In this document: positions 34,255 to 43,662 of the stretch, piece after piece
Layout: each line of letters opens with the position of its first letter
Numbering within the stretch: the first letter of the stretch is position 1
DNA from: a virus
Direction: 5' to 3' (one strand)
Length of the DNA stretch: 64,000 nt
Virus record (IMG/VR): IMGVR_UViG_3300025141_012985
Location: 20,178-84,177 of that record
Translations under genes and position numbers: made by a program
Notes under the pieces: generated by a model
The model's database searches: none
What the model was told of the DNA's origin: nothing
The model's input: only the letters and a program-made list of their open reading frames with translations

Positions 34255-37200
34255 GTGTTTAATAAGTTTTCTGTGCCCAAGAGATTCGTAGGTCTTCATG
34301 CACATGATGGTAGTTCTGTATACGATGGTCTTGGATATCCCAATGAACATATCGATTTTGTTCTTGAAAACGGGATGGATGCTTTTGCATTAACAAATCA
34401 CGGACATATGAATTCTTCTGCTCATGCTCACAATTATGCTAAGAAGCTAAAGAATAAGGGCATGGGATATAGGCATATCTACGGATGTGAATGCTATTTC
34501 GTAGATGACCTAGATGAATGGAGAAGCGACTATAATGAGTATCGAGAAAAAGTTAGACAGGAAAAGGTGCTTCAAAAGAAATCAAAGAGTGAGATATCTG
34601 AGGGTGATGAGAGTGAAGGTCTAGTCATTGAGAATGAAGATGAATCAAAGGCAGATCGTGGAACGTACCCATCGTGGAAGAAGCGGTACCATCTTGTAGT
34701 TCTTGCTAAGAACTATAAAGGGCTGCAGAATCTCTTTAGATTGGTCAAGAGATCATACAAGGAAGGGTTCTATAGGTTTCCTCGTATTGATTACAAGATG
34801 CTCAAAGAGCACTCTGAGGGACTTATAGTCTCAACAGCTTGTGTTGGGGGTCGGCCGTCTGGCCATATATTCCAACACTTTGAAGGAAAGAGCTTTAATG
34901 AACTAACTCCTGATCTCGTAGATGACCCAGTCGTTCTCAATCAAATTATGAGAAAGCTTGAGAATATGACAGATAGATTTGTTGATGCTGTAGGCGAGGA
35001 AAATTTCTTTCTTGAAATTCAATTCAATGACCTTGTTGCTCAAAATCTTGCCAATAGGTGCATCATTAATCTTTCTGAAAAGACAGGGATCCCACTTCTT
35101 GCAACAGCTGATTCCCACTACTGTAACCCAGATATGTGGGAAGCAAGAGAGATGTATAGGCTGCTTGGAAGAATGGGGTCTCGTGGAGATGAAATGCCCA
35201 AGATTCCTAAAAAGGAAGATTTAAAGTGTGAGCTCTATCCTAAAAATGCACAGCAGATGTGGGATGAATTTGGAAAGAGTTACGATAAATATGACTTCTA
35301 CAAGGGTAGCGAAGAAGCTGTTCGCGGAGCAATTGAGAAATCTTACGGAATTGCATGGGATATGTGTGAAGAAGTCTGGTTTGACGGATCAGCAAAACTT
35401 CCAAACTTTGGAACGCCTGAGAAATCTGCGTTTGCCCAGCTAGTTGAACAGGTAAAAGAGGGAATGGTTAAAGATGGTCTTCATGAAAAACCTGAGTACG
35501 TCGAACGAGTAAGGGAGGAAATGTCTGTCATCAAGAAGCTAGGGTTTGAGAATTACTTTTTAACACTAACTAAGGTATTTGAAAAGTCACAACATAGAAC
35601 TCTACTCGGGCCAGGTCGAGGATCCGGAGGCGGAAGCCTGGTCAATTATGTCCTTGGGATTACACATATTGATCCAATTCAGTATGGCCTTCTATTTGAG
35701 AGGTTTCTAGGTATTCACAAAGCATCATGGCCTGATATTGACTCTGATGTAGGTGATAGAGATGTTCTTATTGACGTTTCTCGTGAGCTTTTTGGTGAAG
35801 ACTCTGTCATACCTGTTTCTAATTTTAATACTTTGAAGTTAAAATCCCTTATCAAGGATGTCTCTAAGTTCTATGGAATTCCGTTTGATAAGATAAATGC
35901 TCTAACTGGACCACTTGAGAGAGAGGTTATGCCACGAGCCATGGGTGATCATGAAGAAAGGTCTACGTATGTCTTAACACACGAAGACTGTATGAAGTAT
36001 AGTGATCCCTATAAAGAGTTCATGGATGAATATCCAAAGATTGCAGAGCATATTAAGTCCTTATTTATGGAGCCAAGGTCGATCGGTCGACATGCAGGAG
36101 GTGTTCTAGTATGTCCAGATCTTGAGAGCAGCATGCCAGTCATTAAGGTCAGGGGCGAACTTCAAACACCCTGGTCTGAGGGAATGAACTGGAGGCATCT
36201 TGAAGAGAATGGATTTCTCAAGTTTGACTTTCTAGGACTTGCAACGCTTAAGATGGTAGAAGATTCCATCAGACTTATCCTAAGAAATCAGGGAGTAGAA
36301 AATCCTACATTTGATGATATCAATAAATTCTTTGATGAAAATATAAACAGTAGATTTCATAAGATGGATGATCAAAAAGTCTGGGAATATGTTTACCATG
36401 ATGGAAGGTTTGTCCAGGTTTTTCAATTCACAAATACAGGCGCTAGAAACTTCTGTGTTGCAGCAAAGCCCAGGTCAATTGAAGATCTTGCTACAATCAC
36501 TGCAATCTATCGTCCAGGGCCCCTTGCTGCAAACGTTCACAGGAAGTATGTAAGAGCAGGCAAGGATATTGAAAATATCACATATGACCACCCTGTCCTT
36601 GAAGAACTTTTAAGTGAAAGTCGAGGATTTGTCGTCTTCCAGGAGCAGTTTATGCTTATTGCTCAAAATCTTTGCGGATTCGACAAGGGAGCATCAGATA
36701 AGATGAGAAAGACTCTTGTCAAGAAGTCTCTCGATATGAATGAAAAGAAGGCAAAAGAAAGGGCTGACCTAAGAAAGAAATTCATTACAGGCGCTGTTGA
36801 TCTATCTGGAATGGAAGAGGATAAAGCGACTAAGCTTTATGAAACAATCGAGGCATTCTCTGCTTACGGATTCAATAAATCACATGCTGTTGCATACGCC
36901 GTTGATTCGTACTATTCCGCATGGCTTCACACATACTATGAGAAGGAGTGGCTTGCCACATGTCTTCAGACATGGAATGGATCTCCAAAGTTTGCAAAGA
37001 TCATAGCTGAGATTAAGTCGCTAGGGTATAAGATTCTTCAACCAGACATTAACGCCTCTTCAGACGTATGGGTATATAGTGATGAAAGAGAGGGATTTGT
37101 TCCACCGCTTACTGCAATTAAGGGTGTTGGTGACTCTGCTGTTGCTGAGATTATGCAAAATAGACCCTATGATTCTCTTGATGATATTCTGTTTACAGAG

Positions 37201-37839
37201 GATGGAAAGTGGAAGTCTTCCAAGCTGAACAAGACAGCATTTGACTCTCTTTGCAAGGTCGAGGCTTTTGGCAGTGTGTCAGAAATGTCTAGCGGAGAGA
37301 TTCAAAATCATAGACAGCTTCATGATATTATTGTTGGAAACTATGATCAGCTGAAGAAAGGCAGATACGGGATGACAAAAACAGCGCATAAGAAACTGCT
37401 TAAGACACAAGGCTCTGTTGAAGAGTTTGTTCCTAAGTTGATCATTGATAACTACGGATCTTCAGACTGGTCTAGAACGCTTAAGATAGGGTTTAGTGTT
37501 GAGCTAATGTCAGGTGCAGATGAGTCTCTTGTCTTTCCTCCTAAAATAATGGAAAAGATTAAGAAGTCTGAACTTAAGCCGATTACTGCACTCTCTGGAA
37601 AGACAAAGGATGTAGTCTGGTTCTGCATTCAGGAAATTATTGAGAAGAAGACCAAAAATGGAAAGATATTCTACAGAATGAGAGTCTGTGATAATAATTC
37701 TGAAAGCTGCTGGCTCAGAGTGTGGACAAAGTTTAAAGAGGTTCCAGACCCATATACGATATGGATTGCAGAAGTTGCATCAACTGAGTCATGGGGGTGT
37801 AGTACATCTTCCTATAAGATGTGGAAGATTAATGTGTGA
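34255..37839 (+). CDS. dnaE: DNA polymerase III alpha subunit (family C, DnaE-type)
   Basis: About 1194 residues. An N-terminal PHP domain ('GLHAHDGSSVYDG', 'TNHGHMNSS', 'YGCECYF') with a ~65-residue charged insert near 100-140, then the family C palm: Asp494 and Asp496 in 'WPDIDSDVGD' and Asp658 in 'KFDFLGLATLKM', then 'YRPGPLAANVHRKYVR' and 'FNKSHAVAYAV', and a HhH-type region ('LTAIKGVGDSAVAEI'). A C-terminal OB-like part follows. No separate proofreading exonuclease is visible. GTG 34255 is preferred (GGAGGT 8 nt upstream) over TTG 34249. The presence of a family C polymerase beside a family A one is unusual. Confidence 0.92.
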   Translation: MFNKFSVPKRFVGLHAHDGSSVYDGLGYPNEHIDFVLENGMDAFALTNHGHMNSSAHAHNYAKKLKNKGMGYRHIYGCECYFVDDLDEWRSDYNEYREKVRQEKVLQKKSKSEISEGDESEGLVIENEDESKADRGTYPSWKKRYHLVVLAKNYKGLQNLFRLVKRSYKEGFYRFPRIDYKMLKEHSEGLIVSTACVGGRPSGHIFQHFEGKSFNELTPDLVDDPVVLNQIMRKLENMTDRFVDAVGEENFFLEIQFNDLVAQNLANRCIINLSEKTGIPLLATADSHYCNPDMWEAREMYRLLGRMGSRGDEMPKIPKKEDLKCELYPKNAQQMWDEFGKSYDKYDFYKGSEEAVRGAIEKSYGIAWDMCEEVWFDGSAKLPNFGTPEKSAFAQLVEQVKEGMVKDGLHEKPEYVERVREEMSVIKKLGFENYFLTLTKVFEKSQHRTLLGPGRGSGGGSLVNYVLGITHIDPIQYGLLFERFLGIHKASWPDIDSDVGDRDVLIDVSRELFGEDSVIPVSNFNTLKLKSLIKDVSKFYGIPFDKINALTGPLEREVMPRAMGDHEERSTYVLTHEDCMKYSDPYKEFMDEYPKIAEHIKSLFMEPRSIGRHAGGVLVCPDLESSMPVIKVRGELQTPWSEGMNWRHLEENGFLKFDFLGLATLKMVEDSIRLILRNQGVENPTFDDINKFFDENINSRFHKMDDQKVWEYVYHDGRFVQVFQFTNTGARNFCVAAKPRSIEDLATITAIYRPGPLAANVHRKYVRAGKDIENITYDHPVLEELLSESRGFVVFQEQFMLIAQNLCGFDKGASDKMRKTLVKKSLDMNEKKAKERADLRKKFITGAVDLSGMEEDKATKLYETIEAFSAYGFNKSHAVAYAVDSYYSAWLHTYYEKEWLATCLQTWNGSPKFAKIIAEIKSLGYKILQPDINASSDVWVYSDEREGFVPPLTAIKGVGDSAVAEIMQNRPYDSLDDILFTEDGKWKSSKLNKTAFDSLCKVEAFGSVSEMSSGEIQNHRQLHDIIVGNYDQLKKGRYGMTKTAHKKLLKTQGSVEEFVPKLIIDNYGSSDWSRTLKIGFSVELMSGADESLVFPPKIMEKIKKSELKPITALSGKTKDVVWFCIQEIIEKKTKNGKIFYRMRVCDNNSESCWLRVWTKFKEVPDPYTIWIAEVASTESWGCSTSSYKMWKINV

Positions 37840-37848
37840 GGTATTAAA

Positions 37849-38757
37849 ATGCTAACGTTTCCAATTAACATGATTTCAATAGAGGGGCCAGACCTTTCTG
37901 GAAAGACAACCCTAATCAATGACATTCACAAGAAGACGAATTATCGGTGGCATCTAATGGATAGGTCAAAGCTTTCTAGAATGGTGTTTGCCAAGATGTA
38001 TGATAGAGACGTTGAACAAACTACAAGAGAGTTCTACGAAGAAGTTAGTAATCTAAACAATAGATGTGTCTTTTTAATGCCCACATTCGAAGTTCTGGAG
38101 GAGAGATACAAAACTCGTGGTGATGAAATTCATACAATTGATACGCTAAGAGAGTCATACAATTTATTTTTTAAAGAATTTACTAGACTCCCATCTTTAT
38201 CAAACGTCTATGGAATTATGAATGGTTCGTCTGGAAGATTAAGTAATATGGTTATTGACTATCACAATTGCATTGAAAAGTATCTAACACTCAAAGAGGT
38301 CTATGGTCAAGTACAAAATTTTGTCAAGCACTTTCCGAACAACGAATGCAATCAGCTAACATTCACGCTTCACGACAGCGGTGAGTTTAAAGAGTCAAAC
38401 ATAGCCTCTATGAGTGAAAAATCAGAAAAAGAATACTATCATAGAATTTATGACTCTTTAATGAATAAAATTGATGATGAACAGTCTGGAAAGAATCCAT
38501 ACTCAAGAAAAGAAGGTTTAGATTCAAGAAGGTATGTCTTTACAGAAGACACATGCATCTCAATGATTCATATTTTGAATAGGGATTCTGTTCTAGATGT
38601 GCGATTTGTTTGTAGATCTACTGATATTAATAATAAGTTTGAACATGATTTAAATTTCTTATACTTTATAGCTTCAGAGTGCTGGAATTTGCTTGGTGGT
38701 GGATGTAATTTTTGCAAAATGCATTTCACCTTAAACTCTGCACACATTCTTGAGTAA
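37849..38757 (+). CDS. P-loop dNMP/thymidylate kinase-like fused to a thymidylate-synthase-like C-terminus
   Basis: 302 residues. The N-terminal half is a thymidylate-kinase-like P-loop protein (Walker A 'GPDLSGKT', residues 13-20; 'ISIEG' strand). The C-terminal ~120 residues contain 'MIHILNRDSVLDVRFVCRSTDINNKFEHDLNFLYFIASEC', whose R-S-x-D and 'DL..LY' arrangement, and the ending 'HFTLNSAHILE', recall the phosphate-binding and C-terminal parts of ThyA/dUMP hydroxymethylase. The catalytic Cys block of ThyA is not obvious, so this part may be inactive or changed. The kinase assignment is fairly sure; the C-terminal one is tentative. Confidence 0.65.
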   Translation: MLTFPINMISIEGPDLSGKTTLINDIHKKTNYRWHLMDRSKLSRMVFAKMYDRDVEQTTREFYEEVSNLNNRCVFLMPTFEVLEERYKTRGDEIHTIDTLRESYNLFFKEFTRLPSLSNVYGIMNGSSGRLSNMVIDYHNCIEKYLTLKEVYGQVQNFVKHFPNNECNQLTFTLHDSGEFKESNIASMSEKSEKEYYHRIYDSLMNKIDDEQSGKNPYSRKEGLDSRRYVFTEDTCISMIHILNRDSVLDVRFVCRSTDINNKFEHDLNFLYFIASECWNLLGGGCNFCKMHFTLNSAHILE

Positions 38758-38776
38758 AATATAGTGAGGTAGAAAT

Positions 38777-39781
38777 ATGGAAAAGAGAGCTTTAGTTACG
38801 GGTGGGTGTGGATTCATCGGTTCAAATCTGACAAGAGAGCTTATTAAGCAGGGCTGGATGGTCGACATTGTAGATGACATGTCGAATGGTCACCTGGAGC
38901 TTCTAGAGGGATTAAATTTTAGAGTCATTCCCAGTTCAGAGTTTCTTATTGAGTTTAATAAGCAGTCTGGAAGGGGAAGGGAAACAGTTGTCGTTATTCA
39001 AGATGACTTTGCATCTCCGGGAATATCATATCAGATATCTAAAAAGATGTATGATGTTGTGTTCCACCAAGCTGCGATCCCTAGAGTTTTATTTTCTGTT
39101 GAAAATCCTGCAATGACAACAGATACAAATATTGGATCAACAGTTAAATTATTTGAAGCCTGCATCGGAAATGTTAAAAGAATTGTCTGGGCTTCATCCT
39201 CTTCAGTGTACGGAGGTGCTGATTTGATGCCTACTTCTGAGGATCATCCGAAGGATCCTAAATCTCCATACGCCTGGCAGAAATCTTCAATAGAAGATCT
39301 GTCTAGAGTTTTTTGCAATCTCTACAATATTGATATTGTATGCTTAAGATATTTTAACGTTTTTGGTCCAGGACAGTACGGAGATTCTCCCTATTCCACT
39401 GCAGTTTCTGCATGGTGCAATGCCATCTTAGAGGGAACACCCTTGAGAAGTGACGGTGACGGAACACAGTCAAGAGATCTTTGCTACATTGACAATGTCG
39501 TTCAGGCAAATATTTTAGCTGCAAATCGTGACGAAAGCTTTGAGGGACAATATTATAATATTGCGTGCGGAGATCGAACGACAAATAATCAAATTCTTAA
39601 TTTCTTTAAAGATAGATTTTCTAATGTTGAAGTAGTCAATGCACCGTGGAGACCTGGAGATGTCATGCACACACAGGCTGATATTACAAGAGCTAGGGAG
39701 GATTTTGGATACGAACCTGTTGTGAGAATTTGGGAAGGACTAGAAAAAACGGTCGAGTGGTGGGATCTAAAGGATGAGTAA
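38777..39781 (+). CDS. NAD-dependent sugar epimerase/dehydratase
   Basis: 334 residues, extended SDR family. It has the Rossmann 'VTGGCGFIGSN' (residues 7-17), 'DDF' and the NAD-contact 'FHQAAIPRV', catalytic Ser in 'ASSSSVYGG', and the 'YAWQK' (YxxxK) pair. This is the UDP-glucose 4-epimerase/dTDP-glucose dehydratase class; substrate not certain. It may modify virion, DNA or host envelope sugars. GAGGTAGAAAT precedes the ATG; the cupin gene overlaps its last 8 nt. Confidence 0.87.
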   Translation: MEKRALVTGGCGFIGSNLTRELIKQGWMVDIVDDMSNGHLELLEGLNFRVIPSSEFLIEFNKQSGRGRETVVVIQDDFASPGISYQISKKMYDVVFHQAAIPRVLFSVENPAMTTDTNIGSTVKLFEACIGNVKRIVWASSSSVYGGADLMPTSEDHPKDPKSPYAWQKSSIEDLSRVFCNLYNIDIVCLRYFNVFGPGQYGDSPYSTAVSAWCNAILEGTPLRSDGDGTQSRDLCYIDNVVQANILAANRDESFEGQYYNIACGDRTTNNQILNFFKDRFSNVEVVNAPWRPGDVMHTQADITRAREDFGYEPVVRIWEGLEKTVEWWDLKDE

Positions 39782-40205
39782 GGGAATTTGGAGAGGTAAT
39801 TCTTCCAGACATATAAAGCCCTGGGGGGAAGAGGTTACCTGGGTAGGACCAAGTGCCTATGGAAAGATTTTAACAGTTAGCTCAGGAAAGAGCCTAAGCT
39901 TTAAGATGAATAAGGTTAAAACTGAGACACTATTTGTCGTCCAGGGAAGAATAATAGTTCAGTGTGCTGATCAAGGGTTCTTTGAAGATCCACCAAACTA
40001 TCCAATGCGTGAAATGGTGTGTACTCAAGGGGAGTGTCTAAGCATTCAGTCTGAATGTCCATATAGAATAACTGCAGAAATTGATTCAATAATATTTGAA
40101 ATAGGGGACATGCCGCATGATGCATCCTTTAGAATTATAGATGACTATGGCAGAGAAGACAAGTCTCTTTCACATCTTGCGGAGATTATAATTGAGAATT
40201 CCTGA
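39774..40205 (+). CDS. Cupin-fold protein (sugar-phosphate isomerase-like)
   Basis: 143 residues, single cupin barrel ('HIKPWGEEVTWVG', 'KILTVSSGKSLSFKMNKVKTETLFVVQGRIIVQ'), resembling the C-terminal half of mannose-6-phosphate isomerase/GDP-mannose pyrophosphorylase and small sugar isomerases. The first cupin His residues are poorly conserved, so it may be non-catalytic. Overlaps the epimerase end and is coupled to it, implying a shared sugar pathway. Confidence 0.7.
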   Translation: MSKGIWRGNSSRHIKPWGEEVTWVGPSAYGKILTVSSGKSLSFKMNKVKTETLFVVQGRIIVQCADQGFFEDPPNYPMREMVCTQGECLSIQSECPYRITAEIDSIIFEIGDMPHDASFRIIDDYGREDKSLSHLAEIIIENS

Positions 40206-40749
40206 GTTTATCATTTTTACTGGCCCTATGTTCGGATCTAAGACGACTAGGTTGCTCGCTGTCCTAGACCGCTTCAGGTACCAAAATAGAAATATTACAT
40301 GCTTTAAGCCTGCCATGGATGATAGATATTCTTCTGGAGAAATCTGTACACACTCAGGTGGAAAGATTGACGCTGTTTGTGTAAAAACAGGTGAAGATAT
40401 ATTAAAATACTTACAGGATAAAGAAAATATTCATGTTATTGCAGTTGACGAGGCTTTTATGATAGATGGTTCTGCATCAGCACTTCTTTCTCTTTTTAGA
40501 GAGGGAAAGACAATTGTCGTATCTTCTCTTCAACTTTCCGCTAGTGGAAATGTATTTGAAGAAATTAGGGATATGATGCCATGGGCAACAAAAATTGAGG
40601 TTTGCCCAGCTGTGTGTCCAATTTCTGGACAAGATGCATACTATACACATAGAAAGCTTTCAGGTCTTGATGAAATTACTGTCGGAGGATCTGAGCTTTA
40701 TGAGCCAAGGTCATGGTTTCATCACAATTTTATGAATCAGTCAAAATAG
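40192..40749 (+). CDS. tdk: Thymidine kinase (type II)
   Basis: 185 residues. Walker A 'GPMFGSKT' (11-18), the thymidine-kinase lasso/catalytic 'VDEAFMID' with the Glu base, and a short zinc-type 'CPAVCPISG' loop. The second Cys pair seen in most type II enzymes is not visible. It phosphorylates thymidine for dTTP supply. Start TTG 40192 with GGAG 7 nt upstream; it overlaps the cupin gene by 14 nt. Confidence 0.85.
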   Translation: MRIPEFIIFTGPMFGSKTTRLLAVLDRFRYQNRNITCFKPAMDDRYSSGEICTHSGGKIDAVCVKTGEDILKYLQDKENIHVIAVDEAFMIDGSASALLSLFREGKTIVVSSLQLSASGNVFEEIRDMMPWATKIEVCPAVCPISGQDAYYTHRKLSGLDEITVGGSELYEPRSWFHHNFMNQSK

Positions 40750-40784
40750 ATATTGATGAACTTATTGTTTCGAGTGGGTGAAAA

Positions 40785-41774
40785 ATGATTGAACCAACCA
40801 GCGTGAATTGTGTAATCTATCATGCAAATTGTACAGACGGATTTGGTGCTGCTTATTCTGCCTGGAAGCTGCTAGGCAATCGTGCTGAGTACCATGCATG
40901 TAAGCACGGAACTCCTCCCCCAGATATAAAAGATAAAAATGTCGTAATTTTAGATTTTTCCTTCGATAACACAACTACTAAAAAAATGATTGAAGAGGCT
41001 AATGCGCTTCTAGTCATAGATCATCATAAGTCAGCCATGGTAGAGCTTCATGATATATCAAATACAGTTTTTGATATGACGAAATCTGGTGCAATGCTTT
41101 CATGGGAATTTTTTCATCTAGGAAAAGAGCCGCCAAAATTCATCAAGTATATTCAAGATCGCGATCTTTGGAAATGGGAGCTTGACTATTCTAAAGAGTT
41201 TAGCGCAGCATTTGATATGGTGCCATTTGAATTTGAGGAATTTGAAAAGTTTGAAGATGACTCTGTATTTGATGATGCTGTAAAGCGCGGATCCTATATA
41301 CTTGCATACAGCAAGACAGTTATTAAAAAGGTGTGTGAAAAGGCAGTTGAGAGAAGATATAAAGGAATGAAAGTCATGGTGGTTAATTCTTCTCACTGGA
41401 TGTCTGAGATTGGTGCTAGGTTGGCACCAGACTGTGACTTTGCAGTTATATGGTACTATGATCATGAAGACAGAATTAACAAGATAAGTTTGCGTGCTTT
41501 TCATGACGCAGTTGATGTTTCTGAAATTGCAAAGGGCTTCGGCGGTGGCGGGCATAAGAAGGCAGGTGGCTTTCAAATAAGCGGCGAGCTCTGTGTTGAT
41601 GATATTTTTGATCCCGAGGTAGAGGATGAACATGAAGACCCAGTTGATACTTCTGCTGCAAGGGAAGAGCTTAAAAAGATTCAAAGTGCGCTTGATGAGG
41701 AGTGTGATAAAGAGGCAGTTGCAAAGGTTGAAGAGATCTTAGACAAGATTGAATCTTCCAAGGATGAGGAATAA
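40785..41774 (+). CDS. DHH-family phosphoesterase
   Basis: 329 residues. N-terminal 'HANCTDGFGAAY' and 'LDFSFD' metal sites, the name motif Asp79-His80-His81 ('VIDHHKS'), and a C-terminal DHHA1 'FGGGGHKKAGGFQI' substrate loop. The family includes NrnA oligoribonucleases, RecJ-like enzymes and c-di-AMP phosphodiesterases. Size and 'DGFGAA' are most like the NrnA/nano-RNase group. An acidic helical tail of ~60 residues follows. It may recycle short RNA/DNA to mononucleotides or remove host second messengers; not decidable here. Confidence 0.8.
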   Translation: MIEPTSVNCVIYHANCTDGFGAAYSAWKLLGNRAEYHACKHGTPPPDIKDKNVVILDFSFDNTTTKKMIEEANALLVIDHHKSAMVELHDISNTVFDMTKSGAMLSWEFFHLGKEPPKFIKYIQDRDLWKWELDYSKEFSAAFDMVPFEFEEFEKFEDDSVFDDAVKRGSYILAYSKTVIKKVCEKAVERRYKGMKVMVVNSSHWMSEIGARLAPDCDFAVIWYYDHEDRINKISLRAFHDAVDVSEIAKGFGGGGHKKAGGFQISGELCVDDIFDPEVEDEHEDPVDTSAAREELKKIQSALDEECDKEAVAKVEEILDKIESSKDEE

Positions 41775-42505
41775 TGTCGTATTTGGGATTTACTAGATCA
41801 ATCTGTAGATACTATCTCTCACAGATAGATTTTCCAAAAGTTTTAGAAATAGGTGTAGACAAGGGCCAGACAGCTATCCCATTAATTCAAAACTTATGCA
41901 CTACAAAAAGACAATTTATGTATGCTGGAATAGATGTTCTCTTATCAAGAGACCTCATCGAGCAGATTGGTCAATTTGAAAATATGTCAGTTAGCTGGCA
42001 TGATGATCTGACAGACAGAGTTGTAATGATGTTTGAAGAAAATAGCCTAGACTGGCTGGGAAATAATCAAGACAGCTCACTAAAGTTTGATTTAATCCTT
42101 ATTGACGGAGATCACAATTATTATACTGTGTTCAATGAATTAAATCTCATTCAGGCAATAATAAAGCCGACTACACTTATAGTTTGTGATGATTTCCAGG
42201 GAAGATACAGTGAAAAAGATATGTTTTACTCAGAGAGAGAAGAATATAAAGATGTGCCTGATATGACACCTCGTAAAATTACTAAAAAAAGCGGAATTAG
42301 AAGTGCTGTTATTGACTTTAGAGATCAGTCTCCCCTAAGCTGGAGAGTGGACACATTCGGACCATCTGATCCGTGTTTTCTCTATCAAGAAGATTTTTTA
42401 GAAGCGTGGGCTGATCCGCCAGAGAATACACTGTTACGAGATATGAAAATATCTTTCTCCTTTAAGGGTGAGAAACAGTCTGAATCTTCTAGGGATGAAG
42501 AATAA
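41774..42505 (+). CDS. Class I methyltransferase-like protein, copy 1
   Basis: 243 residues. The Rossmann-type motif I 'VLEIGVDKGQTAIPL', the Asp strand 'LILIDGDHNYYTVFNEL' and 'TLIVCDDFQGRYSEKD' match class I SAM-dependent methyltransferases of the Methyltransf_24-type, though the glycine motif is partly degenerate (Asp-Lys-Gly). It overlaps the DHH gene stop by one nt (TAATG). By eye about three-quarters identical over its first 160 residues to the next gene. Target (sugar, small molecule, protein) unknown. Confidence 0.65.
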   Translation: MSYLGFTRSICRYYLSQIDFPKVLEIGVDKGQTAIPLIQNLCTTKRQFMYAGIDVLLSRDLIEQIGQFENMSVSWHDDLTDRVVMMFEENSLDWLGNNQDSSLKFDLILIDGDHNYYTVFNELNLIQAIIKPTTLIVCDDFQGRYSEKDMFYSEREEYKDVPDMTPRKITKKSGIRSAVIDFRDQSPLSWRVDTFGPSDPCFLYQEDFLEAWADPPENTLLRDMKISFSFKGEKQSESSRDEE

Positions 42506-43224
42506 TGTCATATTTAGGATTTACCAGATGTATCAGCAGATATTATTTGTCACAGATAGACTTTCCAAAGATATTGGAGATTGGTATTGACAAGGGACAG
42601 ACTGCAATTCCGCTAATTCAAAATCTCTGTATTTCAAAGTCTACATTTATGTATGCAGGCATAGACATTCTTTTAAGAAACGAGCTCCTAGAGCAAATAT
42701 CTCAATTTGAAGGAATTACAGCTAGCTGGCTTGATGAGCTTGATGATAGGGCTGTCATGATGTTTGAAGAAAATAGCCTAGACTGGCTGGAAAATAATCA
42801 AGATGCTGATATAGAATTTGATCTTGTTCTTGTCGATGGAGATCATAATTATCATACAGTGTTCAATGAGCTTAAGCTCATTGAGTCTTTGATAAAACCT
42901 GCTACACTTATAGTTTGTGATGACTATCAAGGGAGATACAGTGAAAAAGATATGTTCTATTCAGAGAGAGAAGAGTATAAGGACGTAGAGGGAGCTACTC
43001 ACAGAGTTGATTCAAAAAAGCAGGGTGTTAGAAACGCAGTTATTGACTATACCAATCAATCGAAATTTGAGTGGAGGGTCGATAGATTTGGACCTTCTGA
43101 GCCTTGCTTTTTGTATCAGCCAGAATTTCTAAAAGTTAATGCAAAGCCTGCAAAGTGTGCTAGACTTAGGGATATGGAAGCTGATTTTATTTTCAACCCT
43201 GAAGAGAAATTTTTAGTCCGATGA
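42505..43224 (+). CDS. Class I methyltransferase-like protein, copy 2
   Basis: 239 residues, tandem paralogue of the previous gene, with the same motifs ('ILEIGIDKGQTAIPL', 'LVLVDGDHNYHTVFNEL', 'LIVCDDYQGRYSEKD') and a start overlapping the previous stop in the same TAATG manner. The C-terminal ~70 residues have drifted more. Probably kept for a related but different substrate, or as a heterodimer partner. Confidence 0.65.
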   Translation: MSYLGFTRCISRYYLSQIDFPKILEIGIDKGQTAIPLIQNLCISKSTFMYAGIDILLRNELLEQISQFEGITASWLDELDDRAVMMFEENSLDWLENNQDADIEFDLVLVDGDHNYHTVFNELKLIESLIKPATLIVCDDYQGRYSEKDMFYSEREEYKDVEGATHRVDSKKQGVRNAVIDYTNQSKFEWRVDRFGPSEPCFLYQPEFLKVNAKPAKCARLRDMEADFIFNPEEKFLVR

Positions 43225-43640
43225 GACCCACGTGGCATCAGATATGGATGGACTTTTCTTATTTAATAGCTGGAAGGTCCGTTGACCCTCGACATCAAGT
43301 AGGGGCAGTTGTTGTAACAGACGATAATACTCAAGTATTAGCAGTTGGATATAACGGAAACTACAAGGGAGGACCTAATGAGGTTGAATCTCTATCTCCC
43401 GGAGAGTCTGGAATGATTCATGCTGAGATAAATGCTCTCTTAAAGATGGACTATAACAATCCCAAGAGAAAGATAATGTATGTTACATTAAGTCCGTGCA
43501 GAATGTGTGCAAAGGCAATTGTTAATTCAGGCATCTCTGCTGTCGTGTATCTAGAAGAGTACAGAGATACGTCTTCTTTAAAAATCTTAAGGGATGAGGG
43601 AATAGAAGTCATTAAGTTTATCTCCAAGGATGATAATTAG
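43221..43640 (+). CDS. Deoxycytidylate (dCMP) deaminase
   Basis: 139 residues. The zinc site is complete: 'IHAEINAL' (His plus catalytic Glu) and 'LSPCRMCAKAIVNSGI' (two Cys), with the dCMP-deaminase start 'FSYLIAGRSVDPRHQVGAVVV' and 'GYNGN'. It converts dCMP to dUMP, the substrate of ThyX. Overlaps the previous gene by 4 nt (ATGA). Confidence 0.88.
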   Translation: MRPTWHQIWMDFSYLIAGRSVDPRHQVGAVVVTDDNTQVLAVGYNGNYKGGPNEVESLSPGESGMIHAEINALLKMDYNNPKRKIMYVTLSPCRMCAKAIVNSGISAVVYLEEYRDTSSLKILRDEGIEVIKFISKDDN

Positions 43641-43662
43641 TTTATAGCTTGGAGTGTTTTAA

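Noticed and set aside
41118-41684. 188-residue minus-strand reading frame
   Set aside because: Lies within the DHH phosphoesterase gene, which has intact motifs on the plus strand; composition looks like shadow translation.
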